DNA of 64,000 nt from an uncultured Bacteroides sp. Its GTDB lineage: Bacteria > Bacteroidota > Bacteroidia > Bacteroidales > Bacteroidaceae. The position numbers and the translations under genes are program-made. The stretch's first letter is position 1. The number at the start of each line of letters is the position of its first letter. Location: positions 1-64,000 of the forward strand of contig CASELH010000021.1 of the NCBI GenBank assembly GCA_949288715.1. The letters are read 5' to 3'. The notes under the pieces were generated by a model. That model was not told the DNA's origin. It saw nothing but the letters and a program-made list of their open reading frames with translations, and searched no databases. This document shows positions 1-9,049 of the stretch, piece after piece.

Positions 1-217
1 GCTGGCCTGTTTCTTTCACACAACAAAAGTAAACATTCCCAGCCGTATTTCCTTTCACTGCGCAAATCTAAGGGAGCGTAAGCGAAGAATCTCCTAAAAA
101 TATATGTATATGTGAGATCCTTCACTCCGTTCAGGATGACAGCGCAAAGCGGTAGTTGATTCCTATTTCAGCATCCCCGCTTTCTTTTTGCCCGCGCGGG
201 GGGCGAACCGGGGTCAA

Positions 218-302
218 GACCTCGGCGTCTGGTAGGTCTTGATCTCGGCATCGGGTAGGTCTTGACCTCGGCGTCGGGTAGGTCTTGACCTCAAGTCGGG
301 GT
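218..302. repeat. 23-nt tandem repeat, about 3.6 copies
   Basis: Units begin at 218, 241, 264 and 287 and are nearly identical for three copies before degenerating. Each holds the palindrome AGGTCTTGACCT, with 5-nt arms around TT. On the reverse strand the unit contains CGAGGTCAAGA, the same 11-nt core found in the array at 18256-18380. The 23-nt period breaks any reading frame, so the array is not coding. Confidence 0.85.
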
Positions 303-346
303 AGGGCTATACCTCCGTTTCGGGCAGACTATGGTCAGTATCATTT

Positions 347-553
347 GTTCACCAAGGTGAAGGCACTCTGTTCACCAAGGTGAAGGTTTTGTATTCACTT
401 AGGCGAAGATTTTGGGCAGACTATAGTCGGTATCTTTTGTTCACCCTAGTGAAGGCAGGTTGTTCACCCTAGTGAAGGCGGGCTGTTCACCCTAGTGAAG
501 AAACAAAGTTCGCTATAGCGTATGTGAGGTGAACGCTATGGCGTTCATTGATA
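347..553. repeat. 23-nt-phased palindromic word array
   Basis: Words of the form TTCAC-N4-GTGAA start at 347, 370, 393, 439, 462 and 485, followed by GTTCGCTATAGC at 508 and a rearranged copy at 531. Every interval is 23 nt or, once, 46 nt. The 4-nt centre changes (CAAG, TTAG, CCTA) while the 5-nt arms and the spacing are kept. The array ends 24 nt from the helicase stop codon. Confidence 0.85.
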
Positions 554-576
554 ATGAATTATGGGGAAATGTGGAC

Positions 577-2469
577 CTACCCACCTGTCTGGCGCACGTA
601 CTCCAGCAGGCTGCGGTAGAAGGGATGTCGGGCCAGCGTTTCGGCCTCGCCCAGGATGACGAGCTTCATGCGGGCGCGCGTCATGGCCACGTTCATGCGG
701 CGAAGGTCGCCCAGAAAGCCTATCTGCCCATCGCCGTTGGCACGGACGAGGGAGATGAAGATGACATCGCGCTCCTGCCCCTGGAAGCCATCCACCGTGT
801 TCACCGTGAGCAGACCGCGGTAGGGCCGAAGGGCGGCCGAGCCCTTGATGCGCCCCCTGAGGTACTGCACCTGTGCCTTGTAGGGGGAGATGATGCCGAA
901 GTCTATCCGCTCCTCCAGGATGCGCTCGCCGCCGATGCGGCGGATGTACCGCTCCAGTTCCTGCATCAGCAAGTCGGCCTCGGCGCGGTTGATGCGGCCG
1001 AAGGTTTCGCCCACAAACTCCTCCTTGAAGTCCCTGCCCGAGGTGTCCACCCAGGTGATGGGCGAGTCCCAGTCCAGTATGCCCCGGTGGCGCACCTCAG
1101 GGGCCGCCTCGAGCTTTCCCTCGTAGAACCACCGGGAGGAGAAGCGCATGATGGCCTCGTTCATGCGGTATTGCACGGTGAGCAGCGTCACGGCCTGGGG
1201 CTTCCTGCGGGCCACGTGCTCCATCAGCGTCCTTTCCAGTCCGCCCCGGGCGGCATCGATGCACTTTATCGTCGGGGGCAGCTGCTGGTGGTCGCCGGCC
1301 AGGACGACGCGGTCGGCCCGCCGGATGGCAATCCAGCACGCCGCCTCCAGCGCCTGCGCCGCCTCGTCGATGAACAGCGTGCCGAAGCGTCGGCCGGCCA
1401 ACAGGCGGTGGTTGCTGCTCACCAGGGTGGAGGCGATGACGTGCGCCCCGTCCAGCAGGTCGGCGTTGATTTGTACTTCCAGGGCTGTGGCGCGGTCGCG
1501 CAGGCGGGAGATGCGGCTGCGCAGGCTCTCCCGCTCGGCATAGGTGCCCCGTCGGCCCTGTCCGGAGAGGCGTCGCAGCTCCTTGCGCAGGCCCCACAGC
1601 TCGGGGTAGGCGGGGTGTGCCTCGAAGCGCCGCTCGTAGGTGAAGGAGAGCATCTTGTCGTTCACGCGGGTGGGGTTGCCTATGCGCAGCACGCTCAGGC
1701 CGCGGTCCACCAGCTTCTCCGCAATCCAGTCCACCGCCGTGTTGCTCTGGGCGCACACCAGCACCTGCGGCTCGCGGTGCAGCGTCTCGTAGATGGCCTC
1801 GACCAGGGTGGTAGTCTTGCCCGTGCCGGGCGGGCCGTGCACGATGGCTACGTCGCGGGCGCAGAGCACGCGGTTCACGGCTGCCTCCTGCGCCCCGTTC
1901 AGCCAGGGCAGGCGCACGGGGTAGAGCTGGCGGAAGCCCGGAGCGGCTGTCCCCAGCAGCAGGTCGCGCAGCTCGGCCAGGCGGTTGCCCTTGGCACGGA
2001 GCACGTCGTCCAGCGCCTCGAACATGGTGCGGTAGCTCGTCTCGTCGAAGTATAGTTGTATGCCCAGCCGCTCTTCGGCCTGCACCTCCAGCACGGCTCC
2101 GGCGCCGGGCATGATGACCACCATGCGCGCCTCGTCGGCATAGCTCACGGTGCCTTGCGTCTTCAGGTACTCTATCTTTCCCTCCCAGGTCTGGCGGAAG
2201 AAGCACACGGGCCGTCCGTACTCAAAGTTGTGCTCAATGTCCGTGTCCTCCGTGCGGGTAAACTCCATGGCCAGCTGGTTCAGCGAGTTGTAGTAGCTGC
2301 GCCCGGCGGTGGCGGGATACCAGCACAGGCCGCGCTTCACCTTACGGGCCACGCCCATGGCCTCCGTCTGGCGGCGGAATTCCTCCTTCTCGTATTCATA
2401 CTCCATGCGCAGCAGCAGTTGTTGCCGCTGCAAGTGCAGGGTGGGGCTGTTGGTTTCTTGCTCTTTCAT
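577..2469 (-). CDS. Superfamily 1 DNA/RNA helicase (UPF1/IGHMBP2-like)
   Basis: ATP-driven helicase of the DNA2/NAM7/UPF1 group, 630 residues, probably cytosolic and acting on nucleic acid during repair or RNA metabolism. Visible motifs are Walker A GPPGTGKT near residue 212, Walker B with DEAA near 368, GDHQQLPP near 392, QYRMNE, VDGFQGQE, and a final arginine-finger motif NVAMTRAR. An AAA_11/AAA_12-type core follows an N-terminal beta-rich region of about 190 residues. I chose the start at 2469 rather than an in-frame ATG at 2907, because the longer form would run through the divergent cmk promoter and into cmk. A phased repeat array lies directly downstream. The exact substrate cannot be told from sequence. 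Confidence 0.9.
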   Translation of the reverse strand: MKEQETNSPTLHLQRQQLLLRMEYEYEKEEFRRQTEAMGVARKVKRGLCWYPATAGRSYYNSLNQLAMEFTRTEDTDIEHNFEYGRPVCFFRQTWEGKIEYLKTQGTVSYADEARMVVIMPGAGAVLEVQAEERLGIQLYFDETSYRTMFEALDDVLRAKGNRLAELRDLLLGTAAPGFRQLYPVRLPWLNGAQEAAVNRVLCARDVAIVHGPPGTGKTTTLVEAIYETLHREPQVLVCAQSNTAVDWIAEKLVDRGLSVLRIGNPTRVNDKMLSFTYERRFEAHPAYPELWGLRKELRRLSGQGRRGTYAERESLRSRISRLRDRATALEVQINADLLDGAHVIASTLVSSNHRLLAGRRFGTLFIDEAAQALEAACWIAIRRADRVVLAGDHQQLPPTIKCIDAARGGLERTLMEHVARRKPQAVTLLTVQYRMNEAIMRFSSRWFYEGKLEAAPEVRHRGILDWDSPITWVDTSGRDFKEEFVGETFGRINRAEADLLMQELERYIRRIGGERILEERIDFGIISPYKAQVQYLRGRIKGSAALRPYRGLLTVNTVDGFQGQERDVIFISLVRANGDGQIGFLGDLRRMNVAMTRARMKLVILGEAETLARHPFYRSLLEYVRQTGG

Positions 2470-2523
2470 GCCGCAAAGGTAGTGAACAGCCGGCATTAAA
2501 AGCGCATCTTCCGGGCAGAATAG

Positions 2524-2554
2524 TTGGCTGTAAGCAAAGTTTGTCTTAATTTTG
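2524..2554 (+). promoter_or_regulatory. Bacteroidetes-type promoter for cmk
   Basis: TTGG at 2524-2527 and TAATTTTG at 2547-2554 are 19 bp apart, matching the -33/-7 layout of the Bacteroidetes primary sigma factor. The predicted transcription start near 2561 excludes the upstream in-frame start for cmk at 2524 and supports the start at 2602. Confidence 0.6.
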
Positions 2555-2601
2555 CGAGCGACAAACAGCAGGCCGCCGCCTGCCGGAAAAACGACTTGCC
2601 A

Positions 2602-3318
2602 ATGAAAAAGATAACAATAGCCATCGACGGCTTCTCCTCGTGCGGCAAAAGCACCATGGCCAAAGACCTGGCCCGGGAGATAGGATACATTTATATAGAT
2701 AGCGGGGCCATGTACCGGGCGGTGACGCTTTATGCTTTGGAGCACGGCATTTTCCATGGAGAAGACATCGACTCTGCACGGCTTAGGGAGGAGATGGGCA
2801 ACATCGACATCTCCTTCCGCCTGAATCCGGCTACCGGCTGCCCGGACACCTACCTGAACGGCGTGAACGTGGAGAAGCGCATCCGCACGATGGAAGTGTC
2901 GGCCCACGTCAGCCCCATTGCCGCCCTCGACTTTGTGCGCCAGGCCTTGGTGGCCAGCCAGCAGGCCATGGGCCGGGACAAGGGCATCGTGATGGACGGG
3001 CGCGACATCGGCACCACGGTGTTTCCCGATGCCGAGCTGAAGGTGTTTGTCACCGCCTCGCCGGAGATACGCGCCCAGCGGCGCTACGATGAACTGAAGG
3101 CCAAGGGGATGCCTGCCTCACTGGACGAAATACTGGACAACGTGAAGCAGCGCGACTACATAGACCAGCATCGGCAGACCAGCCCCCTGCGGCAGGCACC
3201 CGATGCCTTGCTGCTGGACAACAGCCACCTCACCATAGCCCAGCAGCAGGAATGGCTCAAAGAGCAGTACCTTAAAGTCTGCCAAGACCACGAACCAAGC
3301 ACTCACAGTCCGGCATGA
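2602..3318 (+). CDS. cmk: Cytidylate kinase
   Basis: Transfers phosphate from ATP to CMP/dCMP in pyrimidine nucleotide salvage and supply. At 238 residues the length is normal for the family. The P-loop GFSSCGKST lies at residues 10-18. [10 protein letters not shown] (the NMP-binding segment) and [19 protein letters not shown] are both clear. The start is the ATG opening [10 protein letters not shown]. It overlaps ispH by four bases (ATGA), so the two are probably translationally coupled. Confidence 0.96.
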   Translation: MKKITIAIDGFSSCGKSTMAKDLAREIGYIYIDSGAMYRAVTLYALEHGIFHGEDIDSARLREEMGNIDISFRLNPATGCPDTYLNGVNVEKRIRTMEVSAHVSPIAALDFVRQALVASQQAMGRDKGIVMDGRDIGTTVFPDAELKVFVTASPEIRAQRRYDELKAKGMPASLDEILDNVKQRDYIDQHRQTSPLRQAPDALLLDNSHLTIAQQQEWLKEQYLKVCQDHEPSTHSPA

Positions 3319-4187
3319 TGACTCCCAAGATAGAAATAGACGAAGGCTCGGGCTTCTGCTTCGGGGTGGTGACGGCCATCCGCAAGGCGGAAGAAGAACT
3401 GGCCAAGGGCGGAGTGCTGTATTGCCTGGGCGACATTGTGCACAACAGCCGGGAGGTGGAGAGGCTGAAGGCCATGGGGCTGGTCACCATCAACCACGAG
3501 GAGTTCAACCGCCTGCGGGGTGCCAAGGTGCTGCTGCGTGCCCATGGCGAGCCGCCCGAGACGTACGAGACGGCCCGGCGCAACGGCATAGACATCATCG
3601 ATGCCACCTGTCCGGTAGTGCTTCAGCTTCAGAAGCGCATCAAGCAGGAATATGCAAGCGAGGGGGAGGACGGCTGCAAGCAAATCGTAATCTACGGCAA
3701 AAACGGCCATGCCGAAGTTTTGGGACTGGTAGGCCAGACGGCCGGCAAGGCCATTGTGGTGGAAAACCTGGAGGAGGTGCGCAAGCTGGACTTCGGGAAG
3801 GATATCCGCCTGTATTCGCAGACGACCAAGTCGCTCGACGGCTTTCGCGAAATCGTCGACTACATCCAGGGGCACATCTCTCCGGAGGCAACCTTCGAGT
3901 ATCACGACACCATTTGCCGCCAGGTGGCCAACCGCATTCCCAACATACGCAAGTTTGCCGCAGCCCACGACCTGATATTCTTTGTCAGCGGCAAGAAAAG
4001 CTCCAATGGCAAGATGCTGTTCGATGAATGCCTGCGGGTGAATCCCAACTCCCATCTGGTGGACAGTGCCGATGAAATAGACCATGCTCTGCTGGCCGGA
4101 GTCACGTCGGTAGGCATCTGCGGCGCCACTTCTACCCCCAAATGGCTGATGGAAGAAATATCCGAGGCAATCAGGTGCAGAATTTGA
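3315..4187 (+). CDS. ispH: 4-hydroxy-3-methylbut-2-enyl diphosphate reductase
   Basis: The iron-sulfur enzyme of the last step of the MEP isoprenoid pathway, making IPP and DMAPP from HMBPP. The three conserved cluster-ligand cysteines are visible at residues 15 (GFCFGV), 99 (DATCPV) and 201 (DTICRQ). HGEPPE and SGKKSSNG are further family motifs. The length, 290 residues, is usual for Bacteroidetes. It is coupled to cmk by an ATGA overlap, and a polyprenyl synthase that would use its products lies 2 kb downstream. Confidence 0.96.
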   Translation: MMTPKIEIDEGSGFCFGVVTAIRKAEEELAKGGVLYCLGDIVHNSREVERLKAMGLVTINHEEFNRLRGAKVLLRAHGEPPETYETARRNGIDIIDATCPVVLQLQKRIKQEYASEGEDGCKQIVIYGKNGHAEVLGLVGQTAGKAIVVENLEEVRKLDFGKDIRLYSQTTKSLDGFREIVDYIQGHISPEATFEYHDTICRQVANRIPNIRKFAAAHDLIFFVSGKKSSNGKMLFDECLRVNPNSHLVDSADEIDHALLAGVTSVGICGATSTPKWLMEEISEAIRCRI

Positions 4188-4198
4188 AAGCTTTTATT

Positions 4199-4206
4199 AT
4201 CTTTGC
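4199..4206 (+). promoter_or_regulatory. -7 element upstream of pfkA
   Basis: TATCTTTG matches TAnnTTTG. It lies 38 bp upstream of the pfkA start and 12 bp after the ispH stop. No -33 TTTG sits at the usual distance, so this is a partial match only. Confidence 0.5.
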
Positions 4207-4243
4207 CCCACCAAATCTATAATCTTAAAAATAAAACATTGTC

Positions 4244-5224
4244 ATGGGAACCATTAAGTGCATCGGTATCTTGACATCCGGAGGAGACGCTCCGGGAATG
4301 AATGCGGCCATCCGTGCCGTGACACGCTCCGCCATCTACAACGGCCTGCAAGTAAAAGGCATCTATCGCGGTTATAAAGGTCTGCTGACCGGCGAAATCA
4401 AGGAGTTTAAAAGTCAGAACGTCAGCAATATCATCCAATTGGGAGGCACCATACTGAAGACGGCGCGCTGCAAGGAGTTTACCACGCCCGAAGGCCGCCA
4501 GATAGCTTATGAGAACATGAAGAAGGAAGGCATCGACGCTTTGGTCATCATCGGCGGCGACGGTTCACTGACGGGAGCACGCATCTTCGCGCAAGAGTTT
4601 GACGTGCCTTGCATCGGGTTGCCGGGCACCATCGACAATGACCTTTTCGGCACCGACACCACCATAGGCTACGATACGGCCCTTAATACCATACTGGACG
4701 CCGTGGACAAGATACGCGATACGGCTACCTCGCACGAACGGTTGTTCTTTGTAGAGGTCATGGGGCGCGATGCCGGTTTCCTAGCCTTGAACGGCGCCAT
4801 TGCTGCCGGAGCCGAGGCTGCCATCATTCCCGAAATCAGTACGGAGGTCGACCAGCTGGAAGAGCTTATCAAGAACGGTTTCCGCAAGTCGAAAAACAGT
4901 AGTATCGTGCTTGTGGCCGAAAGCCCCATCACAGGCGGTGCCATGCATTATGCCGAGCGTGTGAAAAATGAGTATCCGGGCTACGACGTGCGCGTCACTA
5001 TCTTGGGTCACTTGCAGCGCGGTGGCAGTCCTACGGCACACGACCGCATCCTGGCCAGCCGCTTGGGCGCTGCTGCCATCGACGCCATTATGGAAGGACA
5101 GCGCAACGTGATGATAGGCATTGACCATGATGAGATAGTCTACGTGCCTTTCACCAAAGCCATCAAGAACGACAAGCCCATCAAGAAGGAACTGATTAAC
5201 GTTTTGCGCGAGCTTTCTATTTAA
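4244..5224 (+). CDS. pfkA: ATP-dependent 6-phosphofructokinase
   Basis: Phosphorylates fructose 6-phosphate to fructose 1,6-bisphosphate, the committed step of glycolysis. It has 326 residues, close to the 320 of the E. coli enzyme. GGDAPGMN (residues 13-20), GGDGS (104-108) and PGTIDND (127-133, with the catalytic Asp) are all present. The Gly in GGDGS, and PGTIDND rather than PKTIDND, point to ATP rather than pyrophosphate as donor. It has its own -7 element and is probably monocistronic. Confidence 0.96.
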   Translation: MGTIKCIGILTSGGDAPGMNAAIRAVTRSAIYNGLQVKGIYRGYKGLLTGEIKEFKSQNVSNIIQLGGTILKTARCKEFTTPEGRQIAYENMKKEGIDALVIIGGDGSLTGARIFAQEFDVPCIGLPGTIDNDLFGTDTTIGYDTALNTILDAVDKIRDTATSHERLFFVEVMGRDAGFLALNGAIAAGAEAAIIPEISTEVDQLEELIKNGFRKSKNSSIVLVAESPITGGAMHYAERVKNEYPGYDVRVTILGHLQRGGSPTAHDRILASRLGAAAIDAIMEGQRNVMIGIDHDEIVYVPFTKAIKNDKPIKKELINVLRELSI

Positions 5225-5283
5225 GAAATAGAGGGCCGGAAATCTTTTTTGGCGTGATTCGTTATTTTTTCCCGGAAAATAGG

Positions 5284-5312
5284 TTTGTTTTTAAAATAAC
5301 TCATTACATTTG
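5284..5312 (+). promoter_or_regulatory. Candidate promoter upstream of the tonB-like gene
   Basis: TTTG at 5284-5287 and TACATTTG at 5305-5312 are 17 bp apart, one of the better -33/-7 pairs in the window. A second -7 element lies at 5417-5424, so the downstream gene may have two transcription starts about 110 bp apart. Confidence 0.5.
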
Positions 5313-5416
5313 TAGCATAAATCGCGTGAAGCTTCCCGAATGATTAAAAAAGGTAAAATGAAGGGGCGTTAGCGTGAAAAAAAACAGCAGGGCATGCACA
5401 TTAGCAAGAAAAGTGC

Positions 5417-5424
5417 TATATTTG
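5417..5424 (+). promoter_or_regulatory. Proximal -7 element of the tonB-like gene
   Basis: TATATTTG followed by GCCCC fits the Bacteroidetes -7 consensus and lies 36 bp before the start codon. Confidence 0.55.
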
Positions 5425-5460
5425 CCCCGAATGGGAAACACTAAAAATTAATTATAAATT

Positions 5461-6156
5461 ATGGAAATCAAAAAATCACCTAAAGCGGACTTGGAAGGCA
5501 AAAGGTCTACGTGGCTTTTGATTGGCTATGTGATTACGCTTGCTGTCATGTTCGTAGCGTTCGAATGGTCGGAGCGTGATGTCCAAATTGACATGAGCCA
5601 AGGCGTGGCCGACGTTGTGTTTGAAGAGGAAATTATTCCTATTACGGAACAAGAACAACCGGAAGAAGTAACTCCTCCTCCCGTTGAAGCACCTCCTGTA
5701 CAGATGACGGAGGAGTTCACTATTGTGGACGATGACACGGAAGTGCAGGAAGTAAACATCGCCTCCAGTGAGGAATTGGGCCAGCAGGTCGAAATCAAGT
5801 ACGTGCCTCAGGAAATCGAGGAAGAAGAGCCTGAAGAACATACTATCTTTGAGGTCGTTGAGGAAGCTCCGGAGTTCCCGGGCGGCATGACGGCGCTGAT
5901 GCAGTTCTTGAGCAAAAACATCAAATATCCTACCATTGCACAGGAAAACGGCGTTCAAGGTCGTGTTATCTGCCAGTTCGTGGTTAACCGTGACGGCTCT
6001 ATCGTGGACGTGAAGGTTATCCGTGGTGTAGACGCTTACTTGGATAAGGAAGCTGTCCGCGTGATTCAGTCCATGCCCAAGTGGAAGCCTGGCAAGCAGC
6101 GTGGTAAGGCTGTGCGCGTGCGTTACACGTTGCCTGTAATGTTCAGATTGCAGTAA
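5461..6156 (+). CDS. TonB-family energy transducer
   Basis: A protein of 231 residues that would couple the inner-membrane ExbB/ExbD motor to outer-membrane receptors. A short cytosolic N terminus precedes one membrane segment at about residues 18-36. A Pro/Glu-rich periplasmic linker carries PPPVEAPPV and an EEEEPEEH acidic run. The TonB C-terminal domain begins near EFPGGMTALMQFL and includes GRVICQFVVNRDGSI and YTLPVMF. An exbB/exbD operon lies 3 kb downstream. A strong terminator follows the gene. Which receptor it serves cannot be told. Confidence 0.9.
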   Translation: MEIKKSPKADLEGKRSTWLLIGYVITLAVMFVAFEWSERDVQIDMSQGVADVVFEEEIIPITEQEQPEEVTPPPVEAPPVQMTEEFTIVDDDTEVQEVNIASSEELGQQVEIKYVPQEIEEEEPEEHTIFEVVEEAPEFPGGMTALMQFLSKNIKYPTIAQENGVQGRVICQFVVNRDGSIVDVKVIRGVDAYLDKEAVRVIQSMPKWKPGKQRGKAVRVRYTLPVMFRLQ

Positions 6157-6179
6157 TAAGATAGCAGTTATGATATAAG

Positions 6180-6211
6180 GAAAGAGGTTGCTTGAGGGCA
6201 GCCTCTTTTTA
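6180..6211 (+). terminator. Intrinsic terminator after the tonB-like gene
   Basis: AAAGAGG-TTGC pairs with GCAG-CCTCTTT across a short loop and is followed by a T run. It ends about 30 bp before the polyprenyl synthase start. Confidence 0.75.
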
Positions 6212-6241
6212 TTCCTACACCAACAAAATCTAAGAGGAAAC

Positions 6242-7219
6242 ATGATGTTTACAGCTTCTCAACTCTCGGAAATGGTGAACCGCCATATCGAGGAATTGAA
6301 GTTTACACGCAATCCCGAAGGCTTGTATTCTCCGGTAACCTATGTGCTGTCCATGGGCGGGAAAAGATTGCGCCCGGTATTGATGCTGATGGCTTACAAC
6401 CTGTATCGCGAACAGGTGGATGACATCTGGGGGCCTGTGACGGGCATAGAGGTTTACCATAATCATACGCTTTTGCATGATGACGTGATGGACCACGCCG
6501 ACCTGCGCCGAGGGAAACCTACCGTGCACAAGGTATGGAGCGAAAATGCTGCCATCCTGTCGGGCGACGCCATGCTGATTCTGGCCTATCGCTACATGTC
6601 GCAGTGTCCTGATTGTTGCCGGAAGGAGGTGCTCGATTTGTTTTCGCTCACAGCCCTGGAGATTTGCGAAGGGCAGCAGCTGGACATGGAGTTTGAACAG
6701 CGGAAAGACGTAAGCGAGGCCGAATATGTGGAGATGATACGCTTGAAAACCTCTGTTTTGCTGGCCTCTGCCCTGAAGATTGGCGCTTTGCTGGGTGGCG
6801 CTCCGGCGGAAGATGCCGATGCGCTGTATGACTTCGGCATGAACATGGGTGTCGCTTTCCAGTTGCAGGACGATTGGCTGGATGTTTATGGAGACCCCGC
6901 TGTTTTTGGAAAGAATATAGGTGGAGACATCCTTTGCAATAAGAAAACGTATTTACTGATAAAGGCGGCTGAGCGTGCCGATGCCGACCAAAGAGCACAG
7001 TTGGAGGCGTGGGTGGATGCTGTATCCTTTGACCCAGCAGAGAAAATTGCTGCTGTTACGGCATTGTACGACCAATTGGGTGTAAAGGAGTTATGCCGGC
7101 AAAAGATTGAAGAATACACCCGGCGTGCCAAGGACAGTCTTGCCGCGGTCGGTGTGCCGGATGAAAAGAAGCGGGAATTGGAGACTTTGTTGAACGGCCT
7201 GATGTATAGGAAGGCGTAG
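6242..7219 (+). CDS. Polyprenyl synthetase (trans-prenyltransferase)
   Basis: Condenses IPP with allylic diphosphates to make a longer isoprenoid diphosphate for quinone, carotenoid or undecaprenyl-type lipids. The first Asp-rich motif DDVMD lies at about residues 80-84, within LLHDDVMDHADLRRGKPTVH. The second is DDWLD in AFQLQDDWLD, and GGKRLRP binds IPP. At 325 residues it fits the family. The start at 6242 follows AAGAGGAAAC, a plausible ribosome-binding site; an in-frame start at 6188 would sit inside the preceding terminator. The product chain length cannot be deduced. Confidence 0.92.
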   Translation: MMFTASQLSEMVNRHIEELKFTRNPEGLYSPVTYVLSMGGKRLRPVLMLMAYNLYREQVDDIWGPVTGIEVYHNHTLLHDDVMDHADLRRGKPTVHKVWSENAAILSGDAMLILAYRYMSQCPDCCRKEVLDLFSLTALEICEGQQLDMEFEQRKDVSEAEYVEMIRLKTSVLLASALKIGALLGGAPAEDADALYDFGMNMGVAFQLQDDWLDVYGDPAVFGKNIGGDILCNKKTYLLIKAAERADADQRAQLEAWVDAVSFDPAEKIAAVTALYDQLGVKELCRQKIEEYTRRAKDSLAAVGVPDEKKRELETLLNGLMYRKA

Positions 7220-7234
7220 CCCTGTGGAACTGAA

Positions 7235-7945
7235 ATGCCTTACAGAAGATTACCCAATACTGACCAGGCGCGGATACGGGCACTCAAAGCAGTGGTCGTA
7301 AAGGGGGATGTGTCGGGCATTTACGATATGGCAGTCTCGCTGAAGACGTGGGGAGAGGTGCGGAACTTCCTGCCAAAGTTTGAAGCCGCCCATGCCTACT
7401 ACGAAGAGTGTTACGAGCGCCAGGCCAAAGCCGGGCGTAAGCATCAGACTAATGTGAAGGTGGCCCGCTTGTATCTGTCACATTTCATTCAAGTATTGAA
7501 CCTCGCGGTCGTGCGTTCGGAGATACGTCGGTCGCATAAAGAATTTTATGGACTGGAGTTGCGCGGCAACACTGTCCCCGACCTTGCCTCGGAAGCATCG
7601 TTGGCAGAGTGGGGGCAGAAAATCATTAATGGAGAAAACAAGCGCATCTCCCAAGGGGGAATACCTATATATAATCCAGCCATTGCAAAAGTCAGGGTCT
7701 ACTATGATATATTCATGGAAAGTTATGAGCAACAGAAGAATCTCCAGGCGTTAACATCCCGTAGCTTGGAGGCCGTAAAGGCAATGCGTGCTGAAGCTGA
7801 CCGTCTTATCTTGGACATCTGGAACCAAGTGGAGCAAAAGTTTGCCGGCGAGCCTGCATCGGTACGCTTGGAGCGGTGCAGGGAATACGGATTGATATAT
7901 TATTATCGGACCGGTGAAAAGAATAAAGGGGAGGAGAAGATATGA
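7235..7945 (+). CDS. Conserved Bacteroidetes protein of unknown function
   Basis: A 236-residue soluble protein that I cannot assign to a named family. It is rich in Lys, Arg and Glu, has no signal peptide or membrane segment, and looks largely helical, with a helix-forming stretch near residues 155-200. It lies 15 bp after the polyprenyl synthase and overlaps tatD by four bases (ATGA), so the three genes are probably one transcript. The context gives no clear role. Confidence 0.75.
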   Translation: MPYRRLPNTDQARIRALKAVVVKGDVSGIYDMAVSLKTWGEVRNFLPKFEAAHAYYEECYERQAKAGRKHQTNVKVARLYLSHFIQVLNLAVVRSEIRRSHKEFYGLELRGNTVPDLASEASLAEWGQKIINGENKRISQGGIPIYNPAIAKVRVYYDIFMESYEQQKNLQALTSRSLEAVKAMRAEADRLILDIWNQVEQKFAGEPASVRLERCREYGLIYYYRTGEKNKGEEKI

Positions 7946-8721
7946 ATTTGATAGATTCGCATTCACACTTGTTTTTGGAGGAGTTTGCCGACGATTTGCC
8001 TTTGGTGATGGATAGAGCACGGCAGGCAGGTGTCTCGCATATTTTTATGCCCAATATAGATAATAGTACCATCAAGCCTATGCTGGATGTTTGTGCAACG
8101 TATGCAGGCTATTGCTTCCCCATGCTTGGCTTGCATCCCACTTCGGTTAATGCCGGTTATCTGGATGAACTTGAGGCCATGGCGACACATCTGAAACCCG
8201 GGCATCCCTTTGTGGCTATCGGCGAGATAGGGATGGACTTGTATTGGGACAAGACTTTCTTGAAGGAACAATTAGTAGCATTCGATGTCCAGCTTCAGTG
8301 GGCGTTGCACTATGACTTGCCGGTTGTCATCCATTGCCGGGAGGCGTTCGATCATATATATAAGGTATTGCAAGGTTATAAGGGAACGACACTCCGTGGC
8401 ATTTTTCACAGTTTCACCGGAACGGCGGAAGATGCGGCGCGGATATTGGAGTTTCCCGACTTCTTGATCGGCATAAACGGAGTGGTTACATTCAAAAAAT
8501 CATCGTTACCCGAGGCTTTGACTCGTGTACCGCTTGAAAGACTGGTATTGGAAACCGATTCGCCTTACTTGGCTCCGGTGCCGAAGCGGGGTACGCGGAA
8601 TGAAAGTTCTTATCTGCCCTACACCTTGCAGAAGGTGGCGGACATTTATGGACAATCGCCCGAAATGGTGGTCCAAATTACGGGGAAAAATGCCCTAAAA
8701 ATGTTCGGAAGGCTCGAATAA
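7942..8721 (+). CDS. tatD: TatD-family metal-dependent hydrolase
   Basis: An amidohydrolase-fold metal-dependent DNase of the TatD/YcfH family, 259 residues. The metal ligands are visible: DSHSH at residues 5-9, the Glu of IGEIGMD, VIHCREAF, IFHSFTG and ETDSPYLAP near the C terminus. The length is typical. Family members act as 3'-5' exonucleases, and some are proposed in repair or quality control. It is coupled by an ATGA overlap to the unknown gene upstream. Confidence 0.9.
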   Translation: MNLIDSHSHLFLEEFADDLPLVMDRARQAGVSHIFMPNIDNSTIKPMLDVCATYAGYCFPMLGLHPTSVNAGYLDELEAMATHLKPGHPFVAIGEIGMDLYWDKTFLKEQLVAFDVQLQWALHYDLPVVIHCREAFDHIYKVLQGYKGTTLRGIFHSFTGTAEDAARILEFPDFLIGINGVVTFKKSSLPEALTRVPLERLVLETDSPYLAPVPKRGTRNESSYLPYTLQKVADIYGQSPEMVVQITGKNALKMFGRLE

Positions 8722-8808
8722 GGTCGGAATAGGTTTTAAAGTTTATTAATTTTGGGATTTTCTTTGAGATTAAGCGGAATGAATGTGATGAGTAAACGAA
8801 AAAAAGAA

Positions 8809-8858
8809 TACATTTGTAGCTGAAAACATTTGGGGTTGCAATTTTATTTGTAAATTGC
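8809..8858 (+). promoter_or_regulatory. Candidate promoter(s) for tRNA-Ser
   Basis: TACATTTG at 8809-8816 is a perfect -7 match. TTTG at 8829-8832 followed after 18 bp by TAAATTGC (8851-8858) is better placed for a start near 8865, 20 bp before the tRNA, but matches the -7 consensus less well. Confidence 0.35.
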
Positions 8859-8884
8859 GCCCGAAATACAAAAAGGAAGTGAGG

Positions 8885-8972
8885 GGAGAGATGCTCGAGT
8901 GGTTGAAGAGGCACGCCTGGAAAGCGTGTATACCCCTAAAGGGTATCGGGGGTTCGAATCCCCCTCTCTCCG
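8885..8972 (+). tRNA. tRNA-Ser (anticodon GGA)
   Basis: An 88-nt class II tRNA. The acceptor stem GGAGAGA pairs with TCTCTCC, followed by discriminator G. The anticodon stem CACGC/GCGTG encloses CTGGAAA, with anticodon GGA at 8919-8921. A long variable arm pairs ATACCC with GGGTAT. The T arm GGGGG-TTCGAAT-CCCCC is canonical. CCA is not encoded. It decodes UCC and UCU. Confidence 0.97.
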
Positions 8973-9049
8973 CAAAGTAAGAAAGAGAATAAACAACAAA
9001 TAAGTATAACAAACAATTTAATTAATTAATCTTAAAAATTAGACACACA

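Larger units (their letters stand above)
1..576. repeat. Non-coding region with composite repeats
   Basis: No gene is supported here. Positions 81-140 hold half of a dispersed inverted-repeat element whose better copy lies at 57366-57431. Positions 218 to about 302 hold a 23-nt tandem repeat. Positions 347 to about 553 hold palindromic words in a strict 23-nt register. The region ends just downstream of the helicase stop codon on the - strand. Positions 1-80 show nothing I can name. Confidence 0.8.

Noticed and set aside
347..553. CRISPR array
   Set aside because: The repeated word is only 14-15 nt, the gaps are 8-9 nt and partly conserved, the words vary, and there are no cas genes anywhere in the window.
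529..2055. A 508-residue + strand reading frame opposite the helicase
   Set aside because: It mirrors the helicase gene on the other strand. High GC keeps antisense frames open. The helicase frame has all SF1 motifs; this one has none.
5340..5372. A 10-codon Lys-rich leader peptide (MIKKGKMKGR) upstream of the tonB-like gene
   Set aside because: Short enough to arise by chance. There is no attenuator hairpin after it, and the proximal promoter lies downstream of it.
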